64,000 nt of DNA, taken from NCBI RefSeq assembly GCF_002575655.3, contig NC_053041.3, forward strand, positions 372,293,054 to 372,357,053. The letters run 5' to 3'. The notes under the pieces were generated by a model. That model searched no databases and was not told the DNA's origin. It saw only the letters and a list, made by a program, of their open reading frames with translations. Source of the stretch: Aegilops tauschii subsp. strangulata. Lineage: Eukaryota > Streptophyta > Magnoliopsida > Poales > Poaceae. How positions within the stretch are numbered: the first letter of the stretch is position 1; every line of letters begins with the position of its first letter. Below are positions 23,644 through 34,773 of this stretch, in pieces. The position numbers and the translations under genes are program-made.

Positions 23644-24186
23644 TCACATGTCATGGACGGGATCCTTCGATTTGGAAGAGCATAGACCCATGGTGCACTT
23701 TCTCATGTCATAGATGGGTTGTTTCACCTTGGAAGAACATTTGTGGGTGTCCTCCTCATGGTCGTGGTCGATGAGATCTGACTTGGCAATTGAGGATCCC
23801 AAGCCGCCGCCGTAGAATGTGTCCTTCAGAAATGACAAAATGGGCTCGATGGCATACAAGGATCCCAAATCCTTGACCGCGTCGCGGAGGAGATCAGTGG
23901 CAGGGCCGTCGAAGAGATCGACGACGGTTGAACCGGAGGGGTTGGGGATGGACCACTTAATCTGTGACATGGCCCGCATGAAGCCGTCGTTGTCGATGAG
24001 CTTGATGTCATAGCCAGCTTTCCCGAGATACAGTAATACGCTAGCCCGCTGACATGAAGCCTTCGGCATGGCAACGTAGTCAACGTCTTCGTTGGCTTTC
24101 GCAGCAAGGTGTTGCTCTGGGATCGACAGGTCGGGGTGAACGGCGGCCACCTCGCCAACGTCCGCCGGAGAGGCCATGATAAACAT
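23644..24186 (-). CDS. Uncharacterised protein
   Basis: A minus-strand frame starts at Met 24186 (MFIMASPADVGEV) or 24177 and ends at TGA 23646-23644, giving about 180 residues; it stays open upstream to 24297. Readable parts are DLSIPEQHLAAKANEDVDYV, GSTVVDLFDGPATDLLRDAV and SFLKDTFYGGGLGSS, with a short repeated tail (KVKQPIYDMRKC; KSKDPVHDM). I recognise no domain and see no signal peptide or membrane segment. It sits next to transposon sub-terminal repeats, and a diverged copy with the same flank lies at the left window edge, so it is probably element-borne. Confidence 0.5.
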   Translation of the reverse strand: MFIMASPADVGEVAAVHPDLSIPEQHLAAKANEDVDYVAMPKASCQRASVLLYLGKAGYDIKLIDNDGFMRAMSQIKWSIPNPSGSTVVDLFDGPATDLLRDAVKDLGSLYAIEPILSFLKDTFYGGGLGSSIAKSDLIDHDHEEDTHKCSSKVKQPIYDMRKCTMGLCSSKSKDPVHDM

Positions 24187-24299
24187 CTTCTTGGCCGAAC
24201 GCTCGTCGGGATCTGTGGGATACGTGGTCGAGCTTAGGCTACGACATTCTGGAGCAGGGGATATGGTTCTAGCAAGGAGGGACACCGCAGGCCTCATCT

Positions 24300-24994
24300 A
24301 AAAACTCAGGCGAGTGGGGCGATGGTATGGGAATCGCTGGGTAACATGATCTTTATTATCTAAGCTAGGAGGAACTGGCAGACTTGCAGGGGTTGGCGGC
24401 GGTGGCAAGCTAGGGTTCGAGGGTGGAGGAGGCCGGGTGGGGGACTATGGAGGGGGGCGGGGGTGGAGTGGTGTTTGAGGATACACCGCGGCTACTGAAA
24501 ATTTTAGTAATGGTGGGTGGAGATGGTGGTGGACGAGGGAAGGCGACGGTTCAAATGCCTCGGCTACTGCAATTTTACTATAAGGTCGGTGCTAGAGGAG
24601 TATGGGCGACGATTGAAGTACATCGGCTACTAAAATTTGGGTAAAGGAATTGATGCGGGGCGGGAGTACCCAAGATCGCGCACAGTCCAATAAGAACATG
24701 CGTTTATGATAATAAGGAAAAGTGGCGGAACCGCCGATTTTTGCAACGCTAAAGGCGGGCAGTTTGTTTTTAAATTTCTAGCTAGCTGGTCTATCGCGCA
24801 CAGTTCATCATAATTTTTAGGCGCAGACGTGGAATTCAATCTAAATAAACTACCCGCCTTTAGCTTGCGCAGGTGGTGATTTTACAGCGCACTTGCATCG
24901 CACACGGTTAAGCTAGTACCTCCACCTTTGCTCACGCTTGCGTAGTCGTGGTGATTCACAGCGCACTTGCATCGCACACGGTTAAGACATTATA
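24300..24994. mobile_element. Sub-terminal region of a CACTA-like element
   Basis: The stretch has cggctactgaaaattttagt repeats (24488, 24562, 24622), then tatcgcgcacagtt and two copies of gcgcacttgcatcgcacacg ending at about 24920 and 24982. It is paralogous to 420-905. The next element starts at 24995. Confidence 0.55.
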
Positions 24995-25616
24995 CACTAC
25001 AAAAAAGACAGACCTGTGACATTTTGGGCCGAACGAATTTTTTTTCTGTCATGCTTATGACACTTCTATGATGATAATTGTGACAAAACCCGGTATCATC
25101 ACAGATGTGGTGGCCTCCTAACTCTATGATAAAAAATCATGACAGAAAATGGGCTTTTCGTCCTGGGCGGGCCGAAGACGCAGCTGCATGACATTCATTG
25201 GGCCGACCATGATGGAAAAAACCGTGGTAGAAGCAAGGGCGAGGAAAATATCGGGGAGTTCCCGGTTACGGTGGGTGGTCGGGGGCCGAGCGATGCGTGT
25301 TTCTCTCATACACGTACGCGTGTGGGTGCGAGGTGTTGGGCTCTAACTGAACCCGAGCAAGGCGTTCACCTACTGAACCCGAGCGATTGCACTACAGGCT
25401 ACGCGTTACTGAACCCGAGCGATCGATCGATCTGGCTGTTAACTGAACACGATCAAGCGATTCCTTCGCTACTGCTGCTAACTGAAGCCGACCGAACCCT
25501 GCTGCCTCCTTCCCTTGATGAATAGTGGGTGTTGTTGGGGGGGGGGGGTTGGATGAACAGTTCCCGGTGGGGGGGGGGGTTGGATGAGCAGGACCCTGTG
25601 GTAGTAGAGGCCGTTG

Positions 25617-25960
25617 CCGATGGATGAACAGGACCCCGATCGATCAAGCCGGTTGGGGGTGGATGAACAGGACCCCGTGGAGGCCTTTATGAACAGGACG
25701 ACCCCGTGGAGGGCTGGTTGAACAGTAGCCGGTGGAGGGCTGGATGAACAGTAGCCCGTGGAGGGGTGGTTGAACAGGACCCGGTGGAGAGGGCTGGTTG
25801 AACAGTAGCCGGTGGAGGAGCGGTGGAGGCTGGATGAACTGGAGCCCGTGGATGAACAGTCGCAGGTGGAGGTTGGAGGAGGTCGACGGTGGATGAACAG
25901 TAGCCCGTGGAGGCTGGAGTAGGTCGACGATGGAGATGAACAGTAGCCCGTGGAGTCCTA
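25617..25960. repeat. Minisatellite, unit about 24 bp
   Basis: Variants of ggatgaacagtagcccgtgg and gaacaggaccccgtggagg repeat about a dozen times, with poly-G runs (25528, 25570) just before. The minus-strand frames through it are repeat artefacts rich in CSS and PATV repeats. Confidence 0.85.
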
Positions 25961-26650
25961 TTTTGCGGTACGTCACAGCCCTCCCGATGAACAGGACCCC
26001 AGTTTCGACCGTACGCTCCAACACAAGTCCGTTTTCTCCGTTTTGCGGCACGCCACACCCCTCCCGATCAACAGGACCCCGTTTCGACTGTAGGAGGTCC
26101 AAGAGAAGTCCGTTTCCTTGGTTTTGCGGTACGCCAGACCACTCCCGATGAATAGGATCCCGTAACGACCGTGGCCGGTCGAACACAAGGCCGTTTCCTC
26201 CATTCTATGGTACGCCAGGCCTCGTTTCGATCGGTTGTTCCGTTGAAGCCGGTTGGCTCCTGATGAACACGACGATGCAGTTCCTCCGTTCCGACCCAGC
26301 CATGTACATGAGCCCTGGCCGTATGTATGCGCGAGTAGGCGTTCGAGACCCCGCCCGTATGTACGTACGTGGGCGTATTTACTTTCTTGCACCCTGGCTG
26401 TATGTACGTGTACACAATATTAACGGGACTGCGTGACATGCTACGTGCGCGCCTCTACTACAACACGTGCACGCCTCTACTACGACACGTGCGCGCCTAT
26501 ACTATGACACATGCCCTTCCTTACTCAGCCACGGTTCATCGCTGTAGCCTGCAGACAGACCGATCGACCAATATGTACGTACACGTTCGCTACCAGAATG
26601 ACAATGCTACATACGCTTCGACCAGGTGGGTCCGGACTGTCAGGGAGGAT

Positions 26651-28260
26651 AAGGAGGCACTTCCTTGTGTGCGAAGATGTAACTGGTGGGTCCCAGCAGT
26701 CAGGGGGGAAACATTTTTTGCACGAAATATGGTGGCCCGTCCTGTGGGTCCCTGCTGTCAGGTGGAGGAATCATTATTTTCAGTGTAATCAGGATGCACT
26801 TCCTTGCTGCGGCCGTGGACCCAGCTGTCAGCCTCTCCACGTACAGTACTCTTCCGATGGAAGTCCTTCCTTGACCACATTGACCCCGCCGCACCGAGAG
26901 CACGAAGGCTGTGGACGACGACGAGGCCTAGGAAGGGGACGACACGGAGCCGAGGAAGACGCGCCAGTGGATGCCCACGCGGAGAGGAGTACGAGGGTTC
27001 ACTGGTTCAGCTGCGGTGTGAGGCTGCTGTCGCCGCAGGGCCTGGCCAGCGGTGGGAGTTGTAGGGGGCGGTGAGGCCTCCGCGGCAGCACAACCGACCA
27101 CGGGAGGCAAGAGCACGCGGTGGTTTGGACGGCTGGACCAATAAAATCAGAGGTTGAAGAAGTAGGACGACCGTTGGATGTTAATAATCCAACAGTCACT
27201 GGTGATAGAATCATTTGTTGACTAAGTTGACAAAGCCCTCCGTCCGCGTCAACTTAGTAGGCCCACAAGTCAGCCTCCCACTATGGCGGGTCCCGGCTAG
27301 TAGGGGGAGTATTTATTTTTTTGTGCGTAATAAGGAGGCACTTCCTTGCATGCGAAGATATAGCTGGTGGGTCCGAGCTGTCAGCGGGGGAACTTTTTTT
27401 GTGAAATACAAAGGCCGTTCTGGTGGGTCCCAGCTGTTAGGTGGAGGAGTCATTATTTTGCACGTAATAAGGATGCACTTCCTTGCTGCGGCCGTGGACC
27501 CAGCTGTCAGCCTCTCCACGTACAGTACTCTTCCGATGGAAGTCGTTCCTTGACCACATTGACCACGCCACGCTGAGAGCACCAAGGCGGTGGACGACAG
27601 CGAGGCCTAGGAAGGGGATGACACGGAGCCGGGGACGACGCGGCAGTGGGTACCCACGCGGAGAGGAGTACGAGGGTTCATTGGTTCGGCTGTGGTGTGA
27701 TGCTGTCGTCACCGCAGGTCATGGCCAACGGTGGCAGTAGTAGGGGGCGGTGAGGCCTCAGCGGCAGCACAGCCGGCCACTAGAGGCAGGAGCAGGCGGT
27801 CTCGCCGGCGCTGGTTTGGGCGGCTGGTGCAAGAAGAACAACGATTGAAGAAGCAGGAGGACCGTTCGATTCAAATCCAACGGTCACTGCTGCTAGAATC
27901 GTTTGTTGACTAAGTTAACAAAGCCCTGCATACACGTCAATTTAGTAGCCCCCACGTCAGCCTCCGAACCGGTGCGCCCCAGATGTCAGTGGGAGGAATC
28001 ATTTTTTTCGCGTAATAAGGAGGCAGTTGATTGCGTGCGGCCAGGCCAGCGGAGGGAGTAGGGTGGCCGGTGAAGCCTGCGCGGCATCACAGCGGGCCAC
28101 AAGAGGAGGGAGCAGGCAGTCCCGCCGGCGCTGGTTTAGGCGGCTGGAGCAGGAAGATCAGAGATTGAAGAAGCACGTCGGACGTTGGATGGACATCCAA
28201 CAGTCACTGCTACTAGAATCGTGTGTTGACTGACAAAGCCTTGCGTAAACAAGTCAGCCT
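26651..28260. repeat. Tandem duplication, period about 681-685 bp
   Basis: The landmark aaggaggca(c/g) occurs at 26651, 27332 and 28017. Copies 1 and 2 share gcggccgtggacccagctgt, the cacgtacagtactcttccg block, the acgcggagaggagtacgagg block and the caacagtcact...ttgttgac end. Copy 3 lacks the middle. The 28930-29130 stretch is a more diverged relative. Frames through the copies are in parallel but carry different breaks, so I do not call genes. Confidence 0.85.
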
Positions 28261-29960
28261 CGAAATCTGTGGTGTGTACAACCCATTTGCTATTATTTTT
28301 ATTATTTTTACTCATTTGCTAATTCATATGGAATTTATTACAGCCCATTTTCCATTTTTAGAAATTGCTGCCCATTTTTTGGTCAGTACCAGGGTTAAAA
28401 AACTAAACTAAAAAATGTGCGAAATTTTAAAAATTCGCAAATTTTTGTTGGGAAAAAAATACTCTTAATCAAAAAATTAGTAGCCATACTAAAACAAATT
28501 TAAAAATAAATTAGTACTATGCCATGTTAAAATCCAATGAAATATAAAATATCAGTGAAGAAAAAAAACAAAAAAAGAAACTAATTTCCCATTTGCTATA
28601 ATAGTTTTTTTGGAATTTTCAACCCCTTTGATATTACTTTTAAGATATACTGACCATACTCTTTGGCCAGGCCGGAATGCATCCCTCCTCGTCTAGAAAG
28701 ATTTGCAGCCCAGTAAGTCGGAGAAAACAAATAGGCCTAGCTTGGGTATTCTTCAAAAAGAAATAGTGGGCTACCTATTTTCCCAAAGAAAAAACTGCTG
28801 GGCTGGTCATGTTGTTAGACGGGCCACAGCGACCGCACAACCCAGTTTATAGCCTGCTCCTCCGAACAAATCCTAAAAAAATTTTGTGCAATTCTGTCGT
28901 TAATTGACTATACATTGACAATGATGTGGGTCCCAGATATCAGCAGGGTGGATTAGAGTAAAAAAATGAGGGGTGCATCTGAGTAGTAAAAGAGGCGCTT
29001 GCTTGTGTTCGGGAATGGACCTGGTGGGTCTGTACTGTCATACTCACGACTACAGTCCTCTACCGATTCACTATGTTGACAGGGCCAGACGGCGGCGCCG
29101 CGGCGAGTGCACCAAGGCGGAGGATAAAGTGCTGTCGCCAATGTGTTGGGCTGGGTTGGACATTCTTATTGAAAAATAAAAATGGATCGGAACTATTTAC
29201 GACGTTGACTACGATTTGCATGGGTCCGCTGGTTGCAGGAAGAAAATGGTGGGAGAAGAAGGCAGGTTGCTATCTTTGCCTAAGAAGAATATCGACCAAA
29301 TGTAACGACACTATCATAGGAAATAATATCCTCCTGTTAAAATATGACTTTTCAAATCATGAGTTTAAAGAACTAGTGCATGAGCATTTAGCTTTATTTA
29401 TTTACTTATTTATGTTTAGGGGACCATGAGCATGTACCTGGGCCAGATTCATGTGAGAGCCTCCCTTCTAGTTAATTATGGGCTCCTCTATTGGGCCTTC
29501 ATCAGTGGGCTGCATGTTATCGACAAGTGGAAATTGTGTTTCGTACCAAAAATAGTATGCGCTACGTACGGTGCGGGGCACTAAAGGATTGGACCATGCA
29601 ACGACTTCCAAAACATTGTGTTTGTCATTCTAACAACACATTTATTCAACCAACAGACGAAATATACTATTGATTTTACATTGAAAACAGCAGCAGCAAC
29701 CAGGGCTGGGGGTGCAACAGAAGCAGTAAGCTGTCTAGAAGAGTAAAGATGCAACTCTCTCTTCCAAACCAAACATCAGCCATCATTACAAAAGGGCTAC
29801 CAAAAAAGAACAAGTGTATGCATCAAACTAAATAAAGATCCTACTACACCAAGTGTACACATCTAACTAACTGGCTCAGTTAGATGTTACTATTTATTAA
29901 GCTGGGGAGACTGGCTGATGGCTTGAACCAGATGGGTGCCTGACGGGGGAAACTCCAGCG
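28260..29960. other. No gene; AT-rich transposon body and 3' flank of DUF295 gene
   Basis: The part at 28260-28640 is A/T-rich with simple runs. The 28930-29130 stretch echoes the tandem duplication. From about 29640 the sequence is the 3' flank of the minus-strand DUF295 gene, with a minus-strand AATAAAT (29889-29896) some 70 bp past its stop. Confidence 0.45.
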
Positions 29961-29966
29961 AGCAGG

Positions 29967-30408
29967 TCAAAGTCTGATACTTGCGAACCTCTCTCCTACT
30001 TTGGGATGCAGAGCGTGGCGGCACATACCAGGGTATGGTGCTTGCAGAGACGCATGGTACACTGTGTACACACAGTTTTGCCTGATGAACGAAACCGCGC
30101 TGCCATCATGATCCTTGCCGTCGGTTATCTCCTGGTGAATCGGATAATTCAGTCCGAGAAACAGAAGCGTGTACCAAGGCTACTTACCAGCCTCCAGTCA
30201 AAAATTCTTGAAGGCCCAGAGAAGCTGGGATCCTGCACAAAGACCTTGCAGTGACTGTGATTGTATTCCGTGAAACAACACATCCGGTACGTGCGAACAA
30301 TCATCAATCGTTCACCATCATCTGATCGAGCCAGGAAACACCTGCAACTACCATGCTGCTTTTCTTTGAAAGGTTCTCGGATTAGGAAGGGTAGGGACAC
30401 CAGGTAGC
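29967..30408 (-). pseudogene. Exon 2 of split DUF295/F-box gene
   Basis: The acceptor TTGTAG precedes 30408, and the exon reads YLVSLPFLIREPF, then FVQDPSFSGPSRIFDWRLVS, then after a one-base loss near 30150-30160 NYPIHQEITDGKD and NCVYTVYHASLQAPYPG, ending at TGA 29969-29967. This is the usual C-terminal DUF295 pattern. The exon begins in phase 2, which matches the single extra base at the end of exon 1 at 41847. The intron between them holds the 11.3-kb Gypsy element. Confidence 0.7.
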
Positions 30409-30563
30409 CTACAACATCATATCAAGTTGGAGTCAAATAAAAAAGGTCTCTTAATGTAGTCAATCTTAAGAACAACATGTTATGAGCATGAATATTTTTC
30501 AGTAAATGTTGACAGTAATATAAGCATGCCATCATGATATCATAGGAAAGTAACATACTGCTG

Positions 30564-31751
30564 TGTCAGTGTATAAAAGTAGGGGCACACGTTTGTACCC
30601 CTTTACCTGTGCATGGGAAGTCGAAGCCGCGCGCCACGGCCACACTAAGCAGGGCAAAGGAGGGGAGCCAGAGAAAAGCCGCAACACAAGATGGCCAGAG
30701 GCAAAGCCAAGGCCAGAAACACAAGACAGCAAAGGGGCGAGGTGGAGACCCCCGGCAAGGCCCTTGCCGGGGCGGCCTCCGCGGCCCCGCCAAGAACCTT
30801 GCCGGGGCAACTTACCCAAACACCAACAGAGCGAGCCGCCCTTGAGCCCACAGGTTCCAACCCAACCAACTACGATTGGACTAGGGCTCGGGAGGCACCT
30901 CTGTGGTGGCATGCAGATCTTTGTCGAGACTATAGATATATGAGATCAGATGAGGACCAGAAGACGGCGACCCTCGGCGGGATCCTTGCCGAGGAAAGCC
31001 ACGAGACCCCTGGCAAGATCCTTGCCGGGGACGACTGCGCGCCACGGCGAGACCCTTGCCAGGCCCCTGGCAAGGCCCTTGCCGAGGACATCAGCGGGGC
31101 CACTGCCAGGCCCGCACTAGCCAAGTTTCCACCGCCATTAGCATGCAGCTGCCAGCCCGACCAACTGGGCAGGCACTTGCATGGCAACATGCAGCTTCCA
31201 GGCCAGATCAGCCAGCGCCTACGTGGCAGCATGCAGATCTTCGTGAAGACCCTACCACCGCGCTACCTCAGCTGCCTGCCTGCCTACATGGCGCCACATG
31301 CATCGCTGGCCAGGGTGCGTGTCGAAGCGAAGAGGAGCGGCGACGGACGGGACGGACCTCACTCCCGTCCCCGATAAAGCTAAGGGACACCTAAGCGACG
31401 CATTAAATGCATTTTGTCCTGTAATACGGGGGATAAGCTCGTGGTACTGTAGGCCTTTCCACCTCCTGTGTGCCACTGTGGCAGCCCCTTTCGACTATAA
31501 AACGAGGCCCATGGCGTACTGGAGGGGGATTCGGCTCTTTTGAACTACGCAGCCACCATAGCTAGTTCGAGAGCTCAAGAACTCTCTCAAATACACACCA
31601 AAGCAGGAGTAGGGTATTACGCATCCTCGCGGCCCGAACCTGGGTAAACGATCCTTGTGTTGACTGCTAATCCTGCTCTTCTCACAACCCCGCGCCCCGG
31701 CAACCGTAGTAGGGATTCTTGTGATCCCATAGGTGTCGTTTCCCACTGACA
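30564..31751 (+). repeat. 5' LTR of the 11.3-kb Gypsy element
   Basis: 1188 bp, matching 40660-41846. A TATA box (ctataaaa) lies at 31495-31502. It is rich in CGGCAAGG/CCTTGCCG palindromes (for example 30751-30771, 31011-31030 and 31066-31085). Confidence 0.95.
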
Positions 31752-31825
31752 TCTTTGGCGCGCCAGGTAGGGACTGCAATTGTGAGAATCTGGTCTAGTA
31801 GTTAGCCTAGCAGTTCTTCATCGCC

Positions 31826-33708
31826 ATGGCTCCCAAGAAGAAGAAAATCATAGCGATCGGCGCGCCGGGAGGTGAGCAGCCCGCGCCAGTGCGGGCGAGC
31901 AGCGGGCCGGTCGCGGACAGAACCCGAGCCGCGGCCCGCGGGCACCAGCATCGCCCCGGCGGTCAGAGCCTGGCGAGCGGCGTCGTTCGTGCGCCAGACG
32001 ACGAGCCGCACGCCGCCAGGTCCAAGGACAGGCCTGGGCCTCCCGCAGGCGGCGCGGGGCCCTCCAGGGGTGTCGCTGTACCCCCTACGGGCGGCGCAGC
32101 GACCTCCAAGACGCCAACCCCGGTGACCACAGCGCGCTCTTCCCATGGTGTGCGCGACGAGCAGTGTGACCACACCGGTGACCCTGGACACCGCCATGGG
32201 AAGAGCCCTGTGCTTCGTCCGCGGGACGAAGGAGTTCAGCATGCCCGCCGAAATGCTGGCGAAAATGGCACGCAACCGCTGGGCCGTGATAGAGCTCCTT
32301 CTAACGTGGTTGGAAGTCGAAGCGCGCCACGGTCCACGCAGCTGTCGCCGCCACCCACGCCAGCAGAAGCTTTGGCACGTGCACAGCTGCTCCTCGACTT
32401 CCCTCCTGCTGCGGAGAGGCTCGACGAGTGGAGGGCCACTATCCGGAGCCTCGTCGCCGTCGCCAACAAAGATGATCCGTGACCAGTGGGGCCCTCGGGC
32501 CGGTGCTCCACCGAGCCACCACATGCCAGCGCCGGGTGGACCGGGGGTGCTGCGGTCACGGTGCACTCTCCTCCTCCTCGCCAGCCACCACGGGTGTCGG
32601 CCCGTCGTGACGACGCTTGTGATAACATCTCTATAGCGTCGTCCGACCCGCGGACCCACCGAGACCAGCGCCAAGTTCTTCGAGAACGAGCTCACGAAGA
32701 TGCTCGAACCACTATCGAGCGCCGGCGTGATACACGCCACCAGTCGGACAAGCGGGCGGGACCCGCTATGGACCACCCAGCACCGGGGGGCTCCGGCGGC
32801 CTATCTTACGAGGTGGGCTGCCCAGCCTTTACCGGTGAGCTGCGGCAGTTCCAGTGGCCGTCCCACCGCACGTTCAAGCCCGACGTCGGTGAGAAGTACA
32901 CTGGCAAGACCCATCCGTCAGAGTTCCTCAGCATCTACACCATCGCGATGCAGCCTGCCGGAGCTCGCGACGACAAGGTGCTTGCCAATTACTTCCCGTT
33001 GGCACTGAAGCCCAATGTCATGTCTTGGTTGATGCACTTGCCGGCTCATTCCATTTCTTCTTGGTCGGATCTGTGCCATGAGTTCATTTGTGCCTTCACT
33101 AGAGGCCACAAAGCTCATGGCCAGGCCAGTGATTTGCATATCATTCCCAAGAAGGAAGGGGAAACATGCGCAAGTACATCCAGAGATTCAGCCGGGTGCA
33201 GTACAACACCCCCGACGTTCATCCTGCCGCCGTGATCAGTGCGTTCCATCAGAACATGCGCAACTACAAGATGCGCGAAGAGCTGGCGGTGACCAAGGTT
33301 AAGGATGTGGCCGAACTCTATGTTCTGGCCGATAGGTGCGCCCGGGCTGAAGAGGGAAGGAAGTACCCCGGCGAGGACGCCGTCGCGGAAACTGACTCTA
33401 CTGATGAAGACACCGCCGCCCCGACGAAAAAGGGCCGGCGTCGCAACAGGAAACGCAGGGGCAAGGCCGTGCTTGCCGTCGAGGGATCCGACAGCACCGG
33501 CGCCGCCAGGAAGGCCAAGGAAGACGACCCCGGCAAAGAAATCGCCGGGTGCGCCACTTGCCGGGCCTTGGCGGCTGCCGACAAGCCAGGGGGCTCCGAC
33601 AAGCAGTACTGCAAGATCCACCGCACCAAGGGCCACGACCTCCGAAACTGTCGGCAAGTCGAGCTGCTTGCTGAGAAGCAAAAGGCCGAGTATGAGAGGC
33701 GGGACTAG
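31826..33708 (+). pseudogene. Gag of the 11.3-kb Gypsy element, broken
   Basis: The frame opens MAPKKKKIIAIG at 31826 and reads through a TGA (32480-32482) in the same frame to the retrotransposon gag domain (GEKYTGKTHPSEFLSIYTIA; KPNVMSWLMHLPAHSISSW). A frameshift near 33165-33172 moves to the frame of RKYIQRFSRVQYNTP, which reaches a basic region and a Cys/His stretch (CATCRAL...YCKIHRTKGHDLRNC). That frame meets TAG at 33706-33708. Gag would form the particle; the copy cannot encode it as one chain. Confidence 0.85.
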
Positions 33709-34755
33709 GAGAAGGGTCAGGACGGTGCCGAGGGATCCGATAAGAAGCGTGGCGGCCAAGGAGGCCGCCGCGGCAAGGACAACCAGCAAGAGAGGCCCGC
33801 CCGGGGCCGTGACAAGAAGCAAGAAGACGATGATCATGACGAGGATGATGAGTCCGGCGAGCAAGAGTTCCAGAAGGCTACGGAGGCCATGTGCGTCGAT
33901 GGTGGTGCCTCGCTGCATACTTCTCACCGCCAGCTCAAGCAGTGGGCGTGTGAGATTACAGTAGCGGAGCCGTCGTTCGACGCTCAGAAGCCGCTGAAGT
34001 GGTCCAGCACGCCCCTCATCATTGACGCCGAGGACAACCCAGACCGCACAACCGCGATCGGGTGTTTGCCGTTGTTGGTCTCGCCAACTATACGCAACCT
34101 TAAGGTGAACAAGATGTTGGTCGACGGCGGGGCCGACCTGAACTTGATCTCGCCCGTCGTGATCAAAAGGCTGCAAATTCCTGATGGAGACCTCGAGGAA
34201 ACGGGCACGTTTCAAGGGGTCAATCCGGGGAGGAGCCAGCCGAAGGGGAAGGTCACACTGCCCGTGACGTTTGGAGGTGAGTTGAACTACAGGACGGAGA
34301 GGATCGTCTTTGATGTGGCCGAGATCCCCTTGCCCTACAACGGGATCCTCGACCGCCTGGCACTAGCCAAGTTCATGGCGGCGTTGCACTACGCCTACAA
34401 CATGCTGAAGATGCCAGGACCGTTGACCATCATCTCCGTCCCCTCCGACAAGAAGGACGCGCTGATTTGCACCGACCAACTCTACCGGGAAGCAGTGGCA
34501 GCAGCTGCCACCAAGGCACTTGCTCCTGCCGCTGAAGCCCCGGGAAGGAAGAAGAAGCCTGGCAAGACCTCTCGCACCCACTCCGGCAAGCGCACCTCTT
34601 CGGAGTGTTGTGCTACCATCGAGGACGTGCCAGAGAGCTCCACCGACAAGAGCAAGAAATCCAGAGCTGAGCCACCGCAGACCAAGAAGGTGTCTGTTAG
34701 GGAGGATGGCACAGGAGGGGCTTTCACCATAAGCTCCACCCTCGACAGCAAATAA
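33709..34755 (+). pseudogene. Protease region of the 11.3-kb Gypsy element
   Basis: It is in the same frame as the end of gag, past the TAG at 33706. It carries a retropepsin-like segment with KMLVDGGADLNLIS, where the usual Asp-Ser/Thr-Gly is Asp-Gly-Gly as in many plant Gypsy elements. GPLTIISVPSDKKDAL follows, then a Lys/Ser-rich linker before TAA at 34753-34755. Confidence 0.8.
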
Positions 34756-34773
34756 GAAGGCGCGCTCGTCACC

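Larger units (their letters stand above)
24995..29650 (+). mobile_element. CACTA-type DNA transposon, right end not found
   Basis: The left terminus is CACTACAAAAAAGAC at 24995, followed by catgacagaaaatgggc and tgaacccgagcgatc repeats that I recognise from a common wheat CACTA family. The body contains a minisatellite (25617-25960) and a 0.68-kb tandem duplication (26651-28260). No transposase frame is visible, so it is non-autonomous. No terminus of the form gtagtg is seen before the DUF295 gene, so the right end is lost or diverged; the end given is approximate. Confidence 0.6.

Noticed and set aside
25380..25395. gcactacaggctac as a CACTA terminus
   Set aside because: It lies inside the element that starts at 24995, within the cccgagcgatc repeats, with no duplication around it.
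25644..26186. 180-codon minus-strand frame rich in repeats such as HGLLFI and LLQPP
   Set aside because: It reads through the minisatellite, so periodicity alone keeps it open.
30532..31377. Frames of 126-228 codons in the Gypsy LTRs (30691-31377 and 40787-41500)
   Set aside because: Same frames in both LTRs; GC-rich palindromic repeat sequence without domain support. They are LTR, not genes.
33115..34215. 366-codon minus-strand frame opposite gag-protease
   Set aside because: Hydrophobic Leu/Val pattern is the mirror of the GC3-rich sense gag-protease frame, which has clear domains.
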